Assembly (NCBI GenBank): GCA_030568195.1
Contig: JAJLTO010000002.1
Coordinates: 434,001-498,000 of the forward strand
Direction of reading: 5' to 3'
Origin: Dipodascopsis uninucleata var. uninucleata
Taxonomy: Eukaryota > Ascomycota > Lipomycetes > Lipomycetales > Lipomycetaceae
Length of the DNA: 64,000 nt
Shown here: positions 10,492 through 20,360 of the stretch, piece by piece
Layout: every line of letters begins with the position of its first letter
Numbering within the stretch: the first letter of the stretch is position 1
Made by a program: the position numbers and the translations under genes
The notes under the pieces: model-generated
What the model was told of the DNA's origin: nothing
The model's database searches: none
The model's input: the letters and a program-made list of their open reading frames with translations, nothing else

Positions 10492-12549
10492 TTACTCGTT
10501 TGATACAGCTTTCTGCTTTGATGATCTGACGACTGCTCTTGACTTATTCTAATTGGAGACTGTTTACTACTTTGCGCTTGCAGTTTCACTATATTGTTGC
10601 TGGCACACTGTCGTCAGTCCAACTATATAACCTAATGAAGCGAGCGCGGCGCTGTTCTCTTCTAAGGTATAGGTTTTTGCAGGTTATTCCCCTCCCTTCC
10701 GCATAAATCAAATATTTTGATCAATAAGTGACAAGTTTCCGAAGGCTCAAAATGGCCTTCTATAGTACTAATGTGTTGACAAATGTTAAAATAACCGGTT
10801 GAGAAATTCTTGTGTTTATATGTCGAATATAAGATAAAAGACTTACGCCAGTTTTTACCAACTGGGAGAGGAAACACATATGGAAGGGGTTGGACGGCCG
10901 GCGGGATATCATCATACACGAAGACAGATAAAATCGTAGTATTTCGAGATCAGACACAATGACAGGCTATTACGAGTGTAAGATCTTTTCTTTGCTAGTA
11001 ATATTGAATATCAGCCGAGTTCTAACATTCCGGAAAGCGGGAAAGGGAACAAGTTTGATTTTGTCTCTGAAAACTGAGTGGCATGAAAGAGGGTATGAAG
11101 TGGATAAAACAGAAGTTTGTACATGTAAAATACTCTGAAATAATTAGTCTCTTCGGTCTCTTCTCTTCTGCTCACTTGTTACTTTTACCAGTTAGCAAGC
11201 ACGTAGTAACAAAAGCTCCACCGTGAACAGTGAAATCGTATCTCGCTTGTCTATGTACTCCAGGGGATGAAGCGGATTCGCCGTCGATGTGACAAGAGCC
11301 CGGACAGAAATATCCTACTAGAGCTTCGCGCCATCCGGAACTGGGCAGCTCCATCAGTTCAACTACTATTACAGACGCATCTCTTGCCAGCAGATGCATA
11401 TTCTGCAACCTAATAGAGAATGATATTGCTAGACACCAGATATGCAAGTGACAATGGCACTCCAGGTAGCTGTCCTTGGTTGTAATTCATACTTACCTGC
11501 ATTGAGTCATGGAAAAAGCGCATTTCCTCTTCTACTATAATCCCGCCCGAATGAGCCTCATTATGCAAGAGAAGGATGAAAAGCACACATTCTAACAGTA
11601 TTTGTAGTGATAATTATAGTTGAAGCTGGACCAAAAAAAGCCTCTTTTTTGGCTTTTTTCAATCGCTTCCTGGGCTTTTTCTCCTTATTTCCTTCCTGCT
11701 ATAGTGTACTACTTCATAGATTTCCGTCCACTACGCCTATTGCACATAGCTGCATTCGTATTTTTGCTGTTGGTATTAATAAAGGTCTACGTTGGTTGCG
11801 TTCTGCCAAATTCCTTGACACTCCTATTTCGTCACATAGTTGCTGGTCATAGCATTGTCACGACAATCTCACGGAGACTAGAGAGACGAGGAGAATTATT
11901 CGAGTAGCTGGCCGTTATTACTTTGATTGGATTTGATATCTAGCTGTAGACAGAGAAATTTTACGTACATTTCTTTTTTGGGAGAACGCATAGACGATCC
12001 CGCAACAAATCATCTGCAAACTTAAGTGACCAGATTGTACAGACAAAGGCGACGTAAAAAGTCTTTTCTGGGTGTACATACAAACACACACAGCTTTCAG
12101 CAGAGTTGATCTACTGTCGATGGGTCTCTAGACATTAGGACGTCAAAGACTAGGTAGATTTGTATATATAAAGACAAATACTTGTATATTTTATGCATTG
12201 CTGTCTTTTTTTGGAATATTTTGTGTCATTAATTTCATGTTTACTTGAATGCTTCTACCTCAATTCGAGCCTGTAGGAGGAACACATACACGGCAAGACG
12301 AGTAGCGACACTCAGGGCGAAAATAATTGAGAATACGGCAAGTTAATTAAGCCGCTAATTTGTTGGATGGATATACCGCATTTACAGCCTGAACAGGTAG
12401 ACGGAAGCAAAGAGTGCATTCCTATTGCTTCGTGAAGAGCACACTTTATGGGATTTCAGGAGGATACTGAGGACTACTCGAACACAACGACGAATTAATA
12501 GTTTTTGAATAAATTATAGTAGAAATAGCAATTGAAAGAGCAGCTGAAA
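10492..12549. other. Unresolved 2 kb region with scattered exon-like fragments
   Basis: Between the FHA-protein start and the next plus-strand gene. Three exon-like pieces can be seen and none forms a complete gene that I can defend. First, minus strand 11575-11172 (listed separately). Second, minus strand about 10949-10662, where an open stretch ending in PLPVGKNW meets a GTAAGT donor at about 10846 and can continue, via an AG near 10762, to QGHFEPSETCHLL and a stop at 10662. Third, plus strand 11620-11907, opening right after an AG and encoding about 95 residues with two hydrophobic segments and a basic tail ending RRLERRGELFE. The last about 600 bases are probably the promoter of the 12550 gene. 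Confidence 0.35.
11172..11575 (-). CDS. Possible spliced gene fragment, function unknown
   Basis: A candidate exon (about 11575-11497) reads HNEAHSGGIIVEEEMRF then FHDSMQ and stops at a textbook 5' splice site, GCAG/GTAAGTATG. A matching acceptor TTGCAG at 11403 opens a second exon (11402-11172) that stays open for about 76 codons, including ASVIVVELMELPSSGWREAL, and ends at TGA. I find no ATG start: the first exon runs into a stop about 13 codons before the visible HNEAH segment, so a further upstream exon would be needed. No family is recognised. The strong donor is the main reason to list it. A hydrophobic plus-strand frame begins just beyond it (11620-11907); with so little space between them, at most one is likely to be real as drawn. 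Confidence 0.2.
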
Positions 12550-15500
12550 ATGACATCTTTGCCTCAAGAAGATGTTTCTTCTTCTTCTCAGCATTCCGCG
12601 CAATATCAGAGCGAACAACAGCACGAGCCTCAAATAGCGACCGATCATGTCTCGGGCTCTAAATCTCTACGGCCAGCTTATGTGTCGATGGAGGCTGTTG
12701 CCGCAATCATGACATCTGATAAGCTGATGACGCAATGCATGGTAACTCTCGGTCCTATTCCGCCATCTATCATAGATGCTTTAAACGGTTTTCTCGACTA
12801 CTTCGTATTTACTCTACTGGGAAGAGCACGATCGGCGTTGTTGGACCCTCTCCGTCAGACGGTTCGTTTGGTGCTCAAAAACCAATTAGGTTTAGAGGCA
12901 GTCGCCGAGGGTGAGGCCGAATTGCGCATGTACATCCGAACGCCAGAAGAAGAGTATGCACTTCTGGGTCCATCGTCTCTCTCATCTGTGACTAAATTTC
13001 CTGCAAACCCGAGATTTGATATCGAATACGCTTGGTCAATGGCACGCATAAGATGCATGGTCTATTCCTCGCTTGGCAATATTGAAGAAGCCGATGTAAT
13101 TGATTTTGTGCCTGACCAACGGAACCTTTTTTTATCGAGCAATTTTGAGATGGATGACCAAATAATATCGCCTATTTGTACAATTTTCCTTACGGCCGTT
13201 CTTGAACATATTGTGGGATATGTTATTCGAGTTGCAACTCATGCTGCTTTCAGTCGTTTCCTTGTGACTGCAGCTGCACATCATCCAGGGCCCCGGATTC
13301 TAGACGTCATAGATTCAGATGTTGAAAAAGTTGAGCATGATCCTCTAATCGGCAAGCTCTGGCGTCAATGGAAGAAACGTGGTCCATTGACGGAACGATA
13401 CCATCATAAATATAAGATGTCAACTTCGAAAAGCCCTTCAAGCTCGTCTGAGAGTGGCCTTCTTGGTCTCATACCTGAGCTGAAATCGGCCAACTCACCT
13501 AGTGATACTACCAAACACGATGAGCAGCATCAGATTACTTCCCCAGTGATAGTAGATCACGCATTCATTACACCACAACCTTCACCTCTTACAGAGTTTA
13601 GTTATGAAGATTTTCATAGTTATGAGGATGATGATGAACGTGACGATGGAGAAGATTATCGCGAGTTTCCTAGCAATGAGCAGATTATACCTGATGTAGA
13701 TATTTTAGCTAGAGCGAAGCTGTCGGAAGCCAGGATGTCGGCGACTGTACCTGTTACCCGTGAAAGTGTTTATAGTCGTCGCCAATCGCGGCCTTGGAGT
13801 TATCATGGTCAACGTTTCTCTAGATACAGTGTTACTTCAATGAACCGTCCATTTTCAGTAACCGAACGACTAATGGATAAGTGTGGTCGGCAATCAGTAC
13901 CCATGGACAGGTCGCATTCTTCAATGTCATCAGCGTCTCATAAAGTTGAAGACGCCATAGTTCGAGCATCATCGCCAGGAGTGACTGGCGACAATGCAAT
14001 AACTGAATGCGGTGCCGAGCGATCTGACTTTATTGCTAATCAGTCTAATGGTACAGTCGAGGGAAGCAGTGATCTGGTGACAAATGCAGTTTCAGACAAT
14101 GCTCCTTACCACGAGGATGAATATGAATGTGAAGAAGATGTGGACGATGATAGCAATGATGCAGACACAGAACCATCTAGCACAACCTCCCCGACCTCCC
14201 CATATCAAACTGAGTTCGGTGCATCTACTATGCTACTGGCATCTGTACCATTAGATAGAAAGATATCATATAACGCACAAGAAGGTCTAAGAAATGATGA
14301 TACATCTTTGAAAAGGCATACTAGCGCATTTTCTAGTATGATGAGGAAGACAAGAGGTCAACAGGGAACCGGAACTGAACTCGGACCTGATATTCTTTAT
14401 TCAGTTCCTTCCGAGAAAGTTAGAAAGTATATTTGGATATCATGTCAACGCTCGGAAAATGATATTCAGTCGTTGTCGCCTGAAAACTATAGTAATGGCG
14501 AATTTGAGCGCGTAACATTTGAGCGGCTTTTAAACAGCAATGTGACGTTTAAGGTTGATTTAACTCCTGATAAGTTGCGTGAAGCGAAACCTCTAAATGA
14601 AGTAATAATATCAGGTCTCAATTCACCTAGCGACTCCTCGGATGAGTCTCTGAAGGTGAAATCGAGTTTAGATAAAGAGAAGCGGCCTGTGGAAGCCCTC
14701 AGTAAGCAGCCTAGCTCCTCTTATTTTTCTTCCTTGACTGAACCCCACAGATCATCTCCTGCAGACAAAGGCGAGCCTAGCATAGGAATTTCACAACGAA
14801 CTTCCTATACCTTAGTACCACAGCAAATGACTGTGCACAAGCGTGAACCTCGTGATGCTACTATAAAGGAGTTGAATACGACATATCCGCAAGAACTCAT
14901 CGATTTCCTCAATCAACCGAATGCTGTAATTGTAAAGGAAGACTCGAGTGTAACGAAGCCAGGAGGTAGCGTGACAGAGCAAAGCGCTCTTAAGTCTCAA
15001 TCCAGCTCAAGAAATATTCGAGAGATTTTTGGTAAGAAGACTGGTTCTGATACAATCTCGATTACTTCGTCACTTCTATCTTCATCTGCATCTATGACCT
15101 CAGGAAAAAAGAAGCTCACTACAAAGGCATCCATGGTGTCATTGAATAACAATCTTCACGATTTAAACAGTACCTTGACAAATGTATCTAGTAAGAGTCC
15201 ACGTAGCTCTACAAGCAGCAGCATCGACCCTAAGAAGAGAATTCCAATTTTGAATTCTCTCGCCCCCAGGGATGAAATAGGACTCACATCGCGTTCTGGA
15301 AGTAAGAATGATCTAGTTGCTTTTCTCAATAGCACTGGTCCCACTGGCCGAGACTATACATTGTCCGAGTCACTTAATGTCGACGGTGAGAATACAATTG
15401 CCGATGGAAATATCAAGTCGACAGCTACAGGTCCTATCAGACTATTAAAGAAGAAGAGCTTAAAGCTAATTAGCCGTCTCAAATCAGAGCATAGAGATAG

Positions 15501-15618
15501 CAACGAAAGAAAGGTCAAAATTATTAGCGATTCAAAGGAATCAATTCCACCTCTTCCCCGGGACCTAAATCTGCCACAGCATCTAAATGAGATCTCCAAT
15601 TCTTCAAATTTCATGTGA
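12550..15618 (+). CDS. Large fungal protein with histone-fold-like N-terminal region and long disordered tail
   Basis: Single exon, 1022 aa from the ATG at 12550. Residues about 45-285 are well structured: PPSIIDALNGFLDYFVFTLL starts one helical block, and a second, ISPICTIFLTAVLEHIVGYV, closely resembles the H2A-type helix pattern (ISP-A-IFL-A-LE-I) found in a conserved family of uncharacterised fungal proteins. It is followed by a block ending GKLWRQWKKRG. The remaining 730 residues are Ser/Thr/Asp-rich and look disordered, with repeated acidic patches (DDDERDDGEDY) and many SP sites; near the C-terminus there is a basic KKKSLKLISRLKSEH segment. A histone-fold role in chromatin or transcription is an inference from the helix pattern only. 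The coding frame is free of introns over 3 kb, unlike its neighbours. Confidence 0.6.
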   Translation: MTSLPQEDVSSSSQHSAQYQSEQQHEPQIATDHVSGSKSLRPAYVSMEAVAAIMTSDKLMTQCMVTLGPIPPSIIDALNGFLDYFVFTLLGRARSALLDPLRQTVRLVLKNQLGLEAVAEGEAELRMYIRTPEEEYALLGPSSLSSVTKFPANPRFDIEYAWSMARIRCMVYSSLGNIEEADVIDFVPDQRNLFLSSNFEMDDQIISPICTIFLTAVLEHIVGYVIRVATHAAFSRFLVTAAAHHPGPRILDVIDSDVEKVEHDPLIGKLWRQWKKRGPLTERYHHKYKMSTSKSPSSSSESGLLGLIPELKSANSPSDTTKHDEQHQITSPVIVDHAFITPQPSPLTEFSYEDFHSYEDDDERDDGEDYREFPSNEQIIPDVDILARAKLSEARMSATVPVTRESVYSRRQSRPWSYHGQRFSRYSVTSMNRPFSVTERLMDKCGRQSVPMDRSHSSMSSASHKVEDAIVRASSPGVTGDNAITECGAERSDFIANQSNGTVEGSSDLVTNAVSDNAPYHEDEYECEEDVDDDSNDADTEPSSTTSPTSPYQTEFGASTMLLASVPLDRKISYNAQEGLRNDDTSLKRHTSAFSSMMRKTRGQQGTGTELGPDILYSVPSEKVRKYIWISCQRSENDIQSLSPENYSNGEFERVTFERLLNSNVTFKVDLTPDKLREAKPLNEVIISGLNSPSDSSDESLKVKSSLDKEKRPVEALSKQPSSSYFSSLTEPHRSSPADKGEPSIGISQRTSYTLVPQQMTVHKREPRDATIKELNTTYPQELIDFLNQPNAVIVKEDSSVTKPGGSVTEQSALKSQSSSRNIREIFGKKTGSDTISITSSLLSSSASMTSGKKKLTTKASMVSLNNNLHDLNSTLTNVSSKSPRSSTSSSIDPKKRIPILNSLAPRDEIGLTSRSGSKNDLVAFLNSTGPTGRDYTLSESLNVDGENTIADGNIKSTATGPIRLLKKKSLKLISRLKSEHRDSNERKVKIISDSKESIPPLPRDLNLPQHLNEISNSSNFM

Positions 15619-16375
15619 ATGAATTTGTTAGAGCTTCGATAACAAGTATTTTCTACTTTGAAGTAAGATTTATGTACGAATATTTATGTCAACTATTGTT
15701 CAATTATTTTTAACTTTGGATTTGATATACCTTTTTGCTATTCCTTCTGTCATACTTAGTGTTTGTATTATCATCGAAATTGATTTTTGAATTTGGCCCC
15801 CCATAAATATGTTTTGAGTATCACTTTTTTCTTTTGATTTGCATTTAGAAAGTACAGTTATTTTGGATACGATCTGGACTTCTTATTTTTAGGATATAAT
15901 TCAATTAGCGTTGAGTCCTGCTCTTAGTCTCATTCATTATTTCACAAACTTAATGGATTTTTAAATTAATTTTCTAACGAGACGAGAGACTATTTTTGAA
16001 GAATACAATACTAAATATGAACAATTTTCTAGTAAGGAGCTTTTTTCGTTTGGCTTGGATAGCGAAATGTGAAACTATGACAAGTATTAATTTTATAATA
16101 TATATATGCGCAATTAGCCAAGAGATAATTTTTGATTCAAATAGTAACATAGTGTACAGAATTAGTTAAGTTCTTAATCTCCTATATAGTTGACAATGTA
16201 TTATGATCTCAATTCGAAATTATTCGCACTTCCGGGCTTTAGCGTCTGTGAACTAATATACATACTATATAGGTAGCCTCATAATAAATGTATCTTCCAG
16301 CTCAAGCCTATAGACTGTTGTGTAAAGCTCATAATATAGTACACAACTATTGAGCAAAATTGTAATTTAATTCCT
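15619..16375. other. Convergent 3' spacer
   Basis: 757 AT-rich bases between two genes ending towards each other. No protein-like frame or RNA gene was recognised; many T-rich and TATATA words. Confidence 0.5.
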
Positions 16376-17211
16376 CTACCGACCTGAGGGTTTCTGAGTG
16401 TGTTGAGATGGCTGCTGTTGTTGCTGCGATGATAAATGCTTTTGCATCTGTGGTGGGATCACACCAGGTGGAGGAATAGGAAGCATACCTGGTGGCGGTG
16501 GAACAGGAAATGAGGAGCCAGGTACGCCAGATACAGGGAGTGGTGGTATTGGAAGAGGTGCGCCTGGTGGCAATCCTGCTAACGCTCCAGGTGGCGGTAT
16601 AGGAAACATACCTGGTGGCGGTATAGGAAGACTACCAGGAGGAGGCACAGGAATTCCAGGCAATGTAGGTGGCGGTGGAATATTAGCAGGAAATGTATAA
16701 GGGAGCTGCTTCACAGGTACATTAGGTTTTTCTTCAGAATACTGACTCGTGATAGAATCGATAATAGCCTGTGCTTGCTCCTGACTTATCTCTATATATG
16801 GAATAACAAAGGCGAAGTTAGTAGAGCATTTGATGTAGACAGAAGATAATCATAATCATGAGATTACTGGTGAATGTTCCAGCGTAGAAGTGAACATAAG
16901 CAGACCAATACATACGCTGATAGTAATCTACCACGTTCTTGATGTGATTTTTTCCACTGTTGTGTGCTTTTCGAACACTGATCGAATCGTGTGTTAAGAA
17001 CACTGAATAATTGTGTTTGTCAGTAATCAGCAAACGCAACAGTATCGTCAACTCAACTGAAAAATATATGTAACGATAAGCTATACGCACCATCACAATA
17101 ATCACAGAAATAGTAAACCTATAATGTCAGTAGACAAAATCAAACAAAGATTTCCGTAAACAAGAATTAACGGCGAACAAACTTAACACCCCGGGTACTT
17201 ATCTTAGGCAT
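16376..17211 (-). CDS. YHC1: U1 small nuclear ribonucleoprotein C (U1-C)
   Basis: Four exons (17211-17203, 17112-17091, 17002-16916, 16791-16376) give 177 aa. U1-C binds the U1-70K/Sm core and stabilises pairing of U1 snRNA with 5' splice sites. The N-terminus reads MPKYFCDYCDVFLTHDS then [12 protein letters not shown], a full matrin-type C2H2 zinc finger (Cys6, Cys9, His24, His30), followed by VVDYYQQISQEQAQ, the conserved helix. The C-terminal 100 residues are a run of PIPPPG-like repeats ending in a Gln-rich tail, as in other U1-C proteins. Intron 1 lies after codon 3 and must start AT and end AC to give the invariant MPK-Y-(F/Y)-C junction. A GT-AG alternative (donor GTTAAG at 17187, acceptor AG at 17119) is possible but inserts seven extra residues into this invariant start. 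Introns 2 and 3 are GT-AG; intron 3 has TACTAAC. Confidence 0.93.
17113..17202 (-). other. AT-AC intron in the U1-C gene
   Basis: 90-base intron 1. Donor AAG/ATAAGTACC, branch-like TACTGAC, acceptor GGTTTAC/TATTTC. Removing it gives MPKYFCDYCD. The donor and branch look U2-type (GTAAGT with G changed to A; TACTAAC-like), not U12-type (ATATCCTT; TTCCTTAAC). Confidence 0.75.
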
Positions 17212-17593
17212 CTTGCGCACTTTCCAAGAATACTTTATGGCTTATTCTTTATAAAGTTCTCCAATAGCTATCCGTCTATTTTTGATTAAATATAAATGAA
17301 CGTCGATTGTAGGGAAGTTGACGATCAGACTGTTACCTTTCACCTGCTTAATACCAGGAACCGTAATTTATCAAAAAAATATTCTAGTGAAAGTTACTTA
17401 CCAAAAACCCTAGCAGAACTCCCAGAAATAAGCAAACAGTAAAGCGAAAGGTCAGATGTGGATAGAATTTTATCATATTTGTGTAGTCTGACAGATCTTT
17501 TTATAAGTTTCAGTAATATTAAATCGATTTAGTGTTCTCTCTTTCATTCTTATCTCTCAATAGTTTCCTGTTGGACAGCAGTATATCGTCGTG
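17212..17593. promoter_or_regulatory. Divergent promoter region, U1-C / E2 gene
   Basis: 382 bases shared by two genes that start away from each other. A T-rich/A-rich core and ATAAA-like words are seen on both sides. No specific operator is recognised. Confidence 0.5.
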
Positions 17594-19180
17594 ATGTCGA
17601 AGTTGGCAAGTGCATCTCTACTGTTAAAACAGTATAGAGAACTGACGGACCCCAAACATTCTATGCCGTCATTTCACATAGAGGTAAGCGACTGCAGTAC
17701 AAGAAAACGATAGCTTAATTATACTGGAAAAAAGAACTAGAAATTGCTGACTAGACCACTTCATGTATATAGCTCAAAGACGACAATGTTTATATATGGT
17801 AAATTATAAAGATGTTCTTTTTAAATGGCAATTTGTGGACCAGGAGATACATAGTTTCTAACCGAGACCGTCGACTCTCGTCCTCTTTATTTATTTTAGG
17901 AACTTGGCTGTGATGGTATTGAACAAAGAATCGGCTTTCTACGGAGGTTACTTCAAGGTAAGTTATCTGGCTTTGAAGGTGGAGTGCTAGTCGTTTATCT
18001 GTAGACTATACTAGTATGGATTGCTAACGAGATTTTCGCAGGCGGAAATGAGGTTTCCATTTGATTATCCTTTTAACCCACCAACATTTAGATTCGTTAG
18101 ACCCCTCTTCCACCCTAATGTATACAAAGATGGAAGACTTTGTATTTCAATTCTTCACCCTGGAGAGGACGAGACATCGGGTGAAGCACCATCTGTAAGC
18201 AGCTTCTTTAAATGCTACATGAAACAGAGTTCTGTTTTGTCATCGTGTATACTAACAAATCACTGATATAGGAACGATGGAGTCCAGCACAGGTATGCAG
18301 ATTGCTATTGTTCATTATTGAATAATTGCTTGTATTAACTCGGTTACTGTTATTATCTTTAGAGTGTTGAATCTGTGCTCATATCAATCTTGTCGCTTTT
18401 TGAGGATCCAAATCCTGACTCGGCTGCAAACGTGGATGCGGCGGTTGCATGGAGAAATGATAGAGAGACGTACAATAAAATAATAAAGCGTAAGTACCAG
18501 ACTTATATAGAGAATGCATCGATATAAGTTAGAATCTCTCTATCGTTGCTAACAACTATGTATTATAGGACAAGCAGAGATCTCGAGACAAGATATGCCA
18601 GAGGGTTTTGTTATTCCCGAATCCGAGGTATATGCTAAACCTGCTATTGAAGATGTTGTTGACGATGATTTCTGGTATGAAGATGCTGAAGAAGAGGGCT
18701 ATGATGATGATTATGGTTTTGATGACGTCGATGAGGACGGCGAAGACGCTCAAGAAAGTGATGTAGACGCAAGCAATGAACTACACAACGCTTTTGATGA
18801 CGATGAATGTAATTCTGCAAATGATGATATACAAGATATGATGGAGGACTCAGAAAGTATGTATTTAGATCGCGATTGCTTTTTATAAAATGATCGCAAT
18901 TTGCTAATGGCTGTTGCTTCTCTTAGGTTCTGATGAGTTCGAAAAATCGCTTGGCGGCCAGTCTGAAACTGTACTGTCCGCTATCGAAGGCGAGACTACA
19001 TTAAACTCTAGCTTGAATGACGATGTCAGGGCGGACAAAGAGGGATTTGTGCACGCGCCATTAAGTCCAATTGATGAGGATTTATCTAGCTCTGAGGCCT
19101 TGCTACACTCAACAAAGCGCAAGCTATGTGACTACCAAAGCTCTGAGGCAGACAGAGCTACTACCCCACAAGCGGATTAG
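17594..19180 (+). CDS. CDC34: Ubiquitin-conjugating enzyme E2, Cdc34/UBE2R type
   Basis: Eight exons (17594-17683, 17773-17798, 17900-17957, 18042-18194, 18272-18292, 18363-18489, 18569-18856, 18927-19180) give 338 aa. This is the E2 that works with SCF cullin-RING ligases to build K48 chains on cell-cycle regulators. The UBC fold is complete: FHPNVYKDGRLCISILHPGE carries the HPN motif and catalytic Cys (codon 18141-18143), and it is followed by the acidic loop insertion EDETSGEAPSERW that distinguishes Cdc34/Ubc7 enzymes from other E2s. After the fold comes a long acidic tail (DDDFWYEDAEEEGYDDDYGF and more), the Cdc34 feature that binds the basic canyon of the cullin. Exons as short as 21 and 26 bases are supported by the conserved residues they encode (ERWSPAQ; LKDDNVYIW). 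All seven introns are GT-AG. Confidence 0.93.
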
Positions 19181-20360
19181 ACCTTTGTTATATTTGCAAT
19201 TTCAAGCATCATATTGGATTCGCATACGGAATAATATAATGGCATATTTAATACAGCTTTGTGCTAGCGTCGCTGGCGTGCGTGTTGGTCAAGAATAGTC
19301 TATGTATTTTATGGAACTGATTATTTTGTTGGCCGTCGCTTACTTGTCTGCGGCTAGTGGTATACTTGCGATTTCGATTTCTACCGTTCTCTTATCCTTA
19401 TTGTACTTACAGTTTATTAAAGTTGGTTTTATCGGCATGGGTTCCGCAAGTAGTTCGTTTTAGTTTTCTCTTCAAGCAGTTAATGTCTGGTTCGTGATTT
19501 TCTATTTTGCACTAATGAGATTGACGAGGTCGCTGCTATTTGTTATACTCTAATCCGACGACCCTATTTATATTCTCTTTATTTCTACTGCATTTGGTCG
19601 TGTCTATTTTACTTTATACTATGTGTTTTTCTGGTTTTGCTTAGTTCGGTTGATTTGTGTACAAGCGCTTCTCTGTCCTATCACTACATGTGCTGAGCGT
19701 ATGTTTTTTAATATTTACAATATTTTATATCCTTTTAGTCAGTACTCTATGTTATATTTCCTAAATTTTTAAATTTTTGGATCCTTTCACTTGCTTGTGT
19801 AATAATATATATTATCAGCTCGTAGTTATGGCACCTTTATAATGCGTATATGCGTCTCAAAAATATGCACACATTACTGTCTGGTAATTCTACTGCAGTG
19901 GTAGTAAGCATTTTTGAACCCTATTTGTAACGCACGTTTCCCGCCACTGAGTTTCGATTATTTTATCATTTATGGCATAAATAAGTAAGTACCCTACATT
20001 TATAGCGCACTCGCCTTGTGCGACATCCCGCTCTCATCGGCGTTGAATGTCGTGTCGAGGATAATCGTCCTTGATTTAACTAATACTACTGAACGTGTCG
20101 CCTGTCGAAAATTTTTTTTTATAAACCATTAAACGAGCAACTCAGAGTTCGTTCCAATTTTATATAAATCAACGCTATTTTTCTCTAAATACTATCCGCT
20201 TTGTTAGAGGAGTTTAGATACGGCATTCCTGAAGAACTTCGAGTCTGGAATCGACTGTATATATTAGCTGCAAATCTCCATAGAGACGGGTAAGACGTCG
20301 TGTGTCGCTTGTCTCAAAACGATAAGTCTCGCACAAGTACATACGCATACAGGCGCAGAA
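19181..20360. other. Tandem intergenic spacer
   Basis: 1180 bases between the E2 stop and the PP5 start, T-rich on the plus strand over most of its length. It must hold the E2 3' end and the PP5 promoter. No gene or RNA recognised. Confidence 0.5.

Noticed and set aside
11485-11502. CATACTTACCTGC resembling the 5' end of U1 snRNA
   Set aside because: It is the complement of a perfect 5' splice site on the minus strand; the following bases do not match U1 snRNA.
17119-17211. GT-AG model for U1-C intron 1 (GTTAAG to TATAG)
   Set aside because: It keeps frame but inserts ISTRGV-type residues into the invariant MPK-Y-C start; the AT-AC model gives the family consensus exactly. Kept as the main alternative to test.
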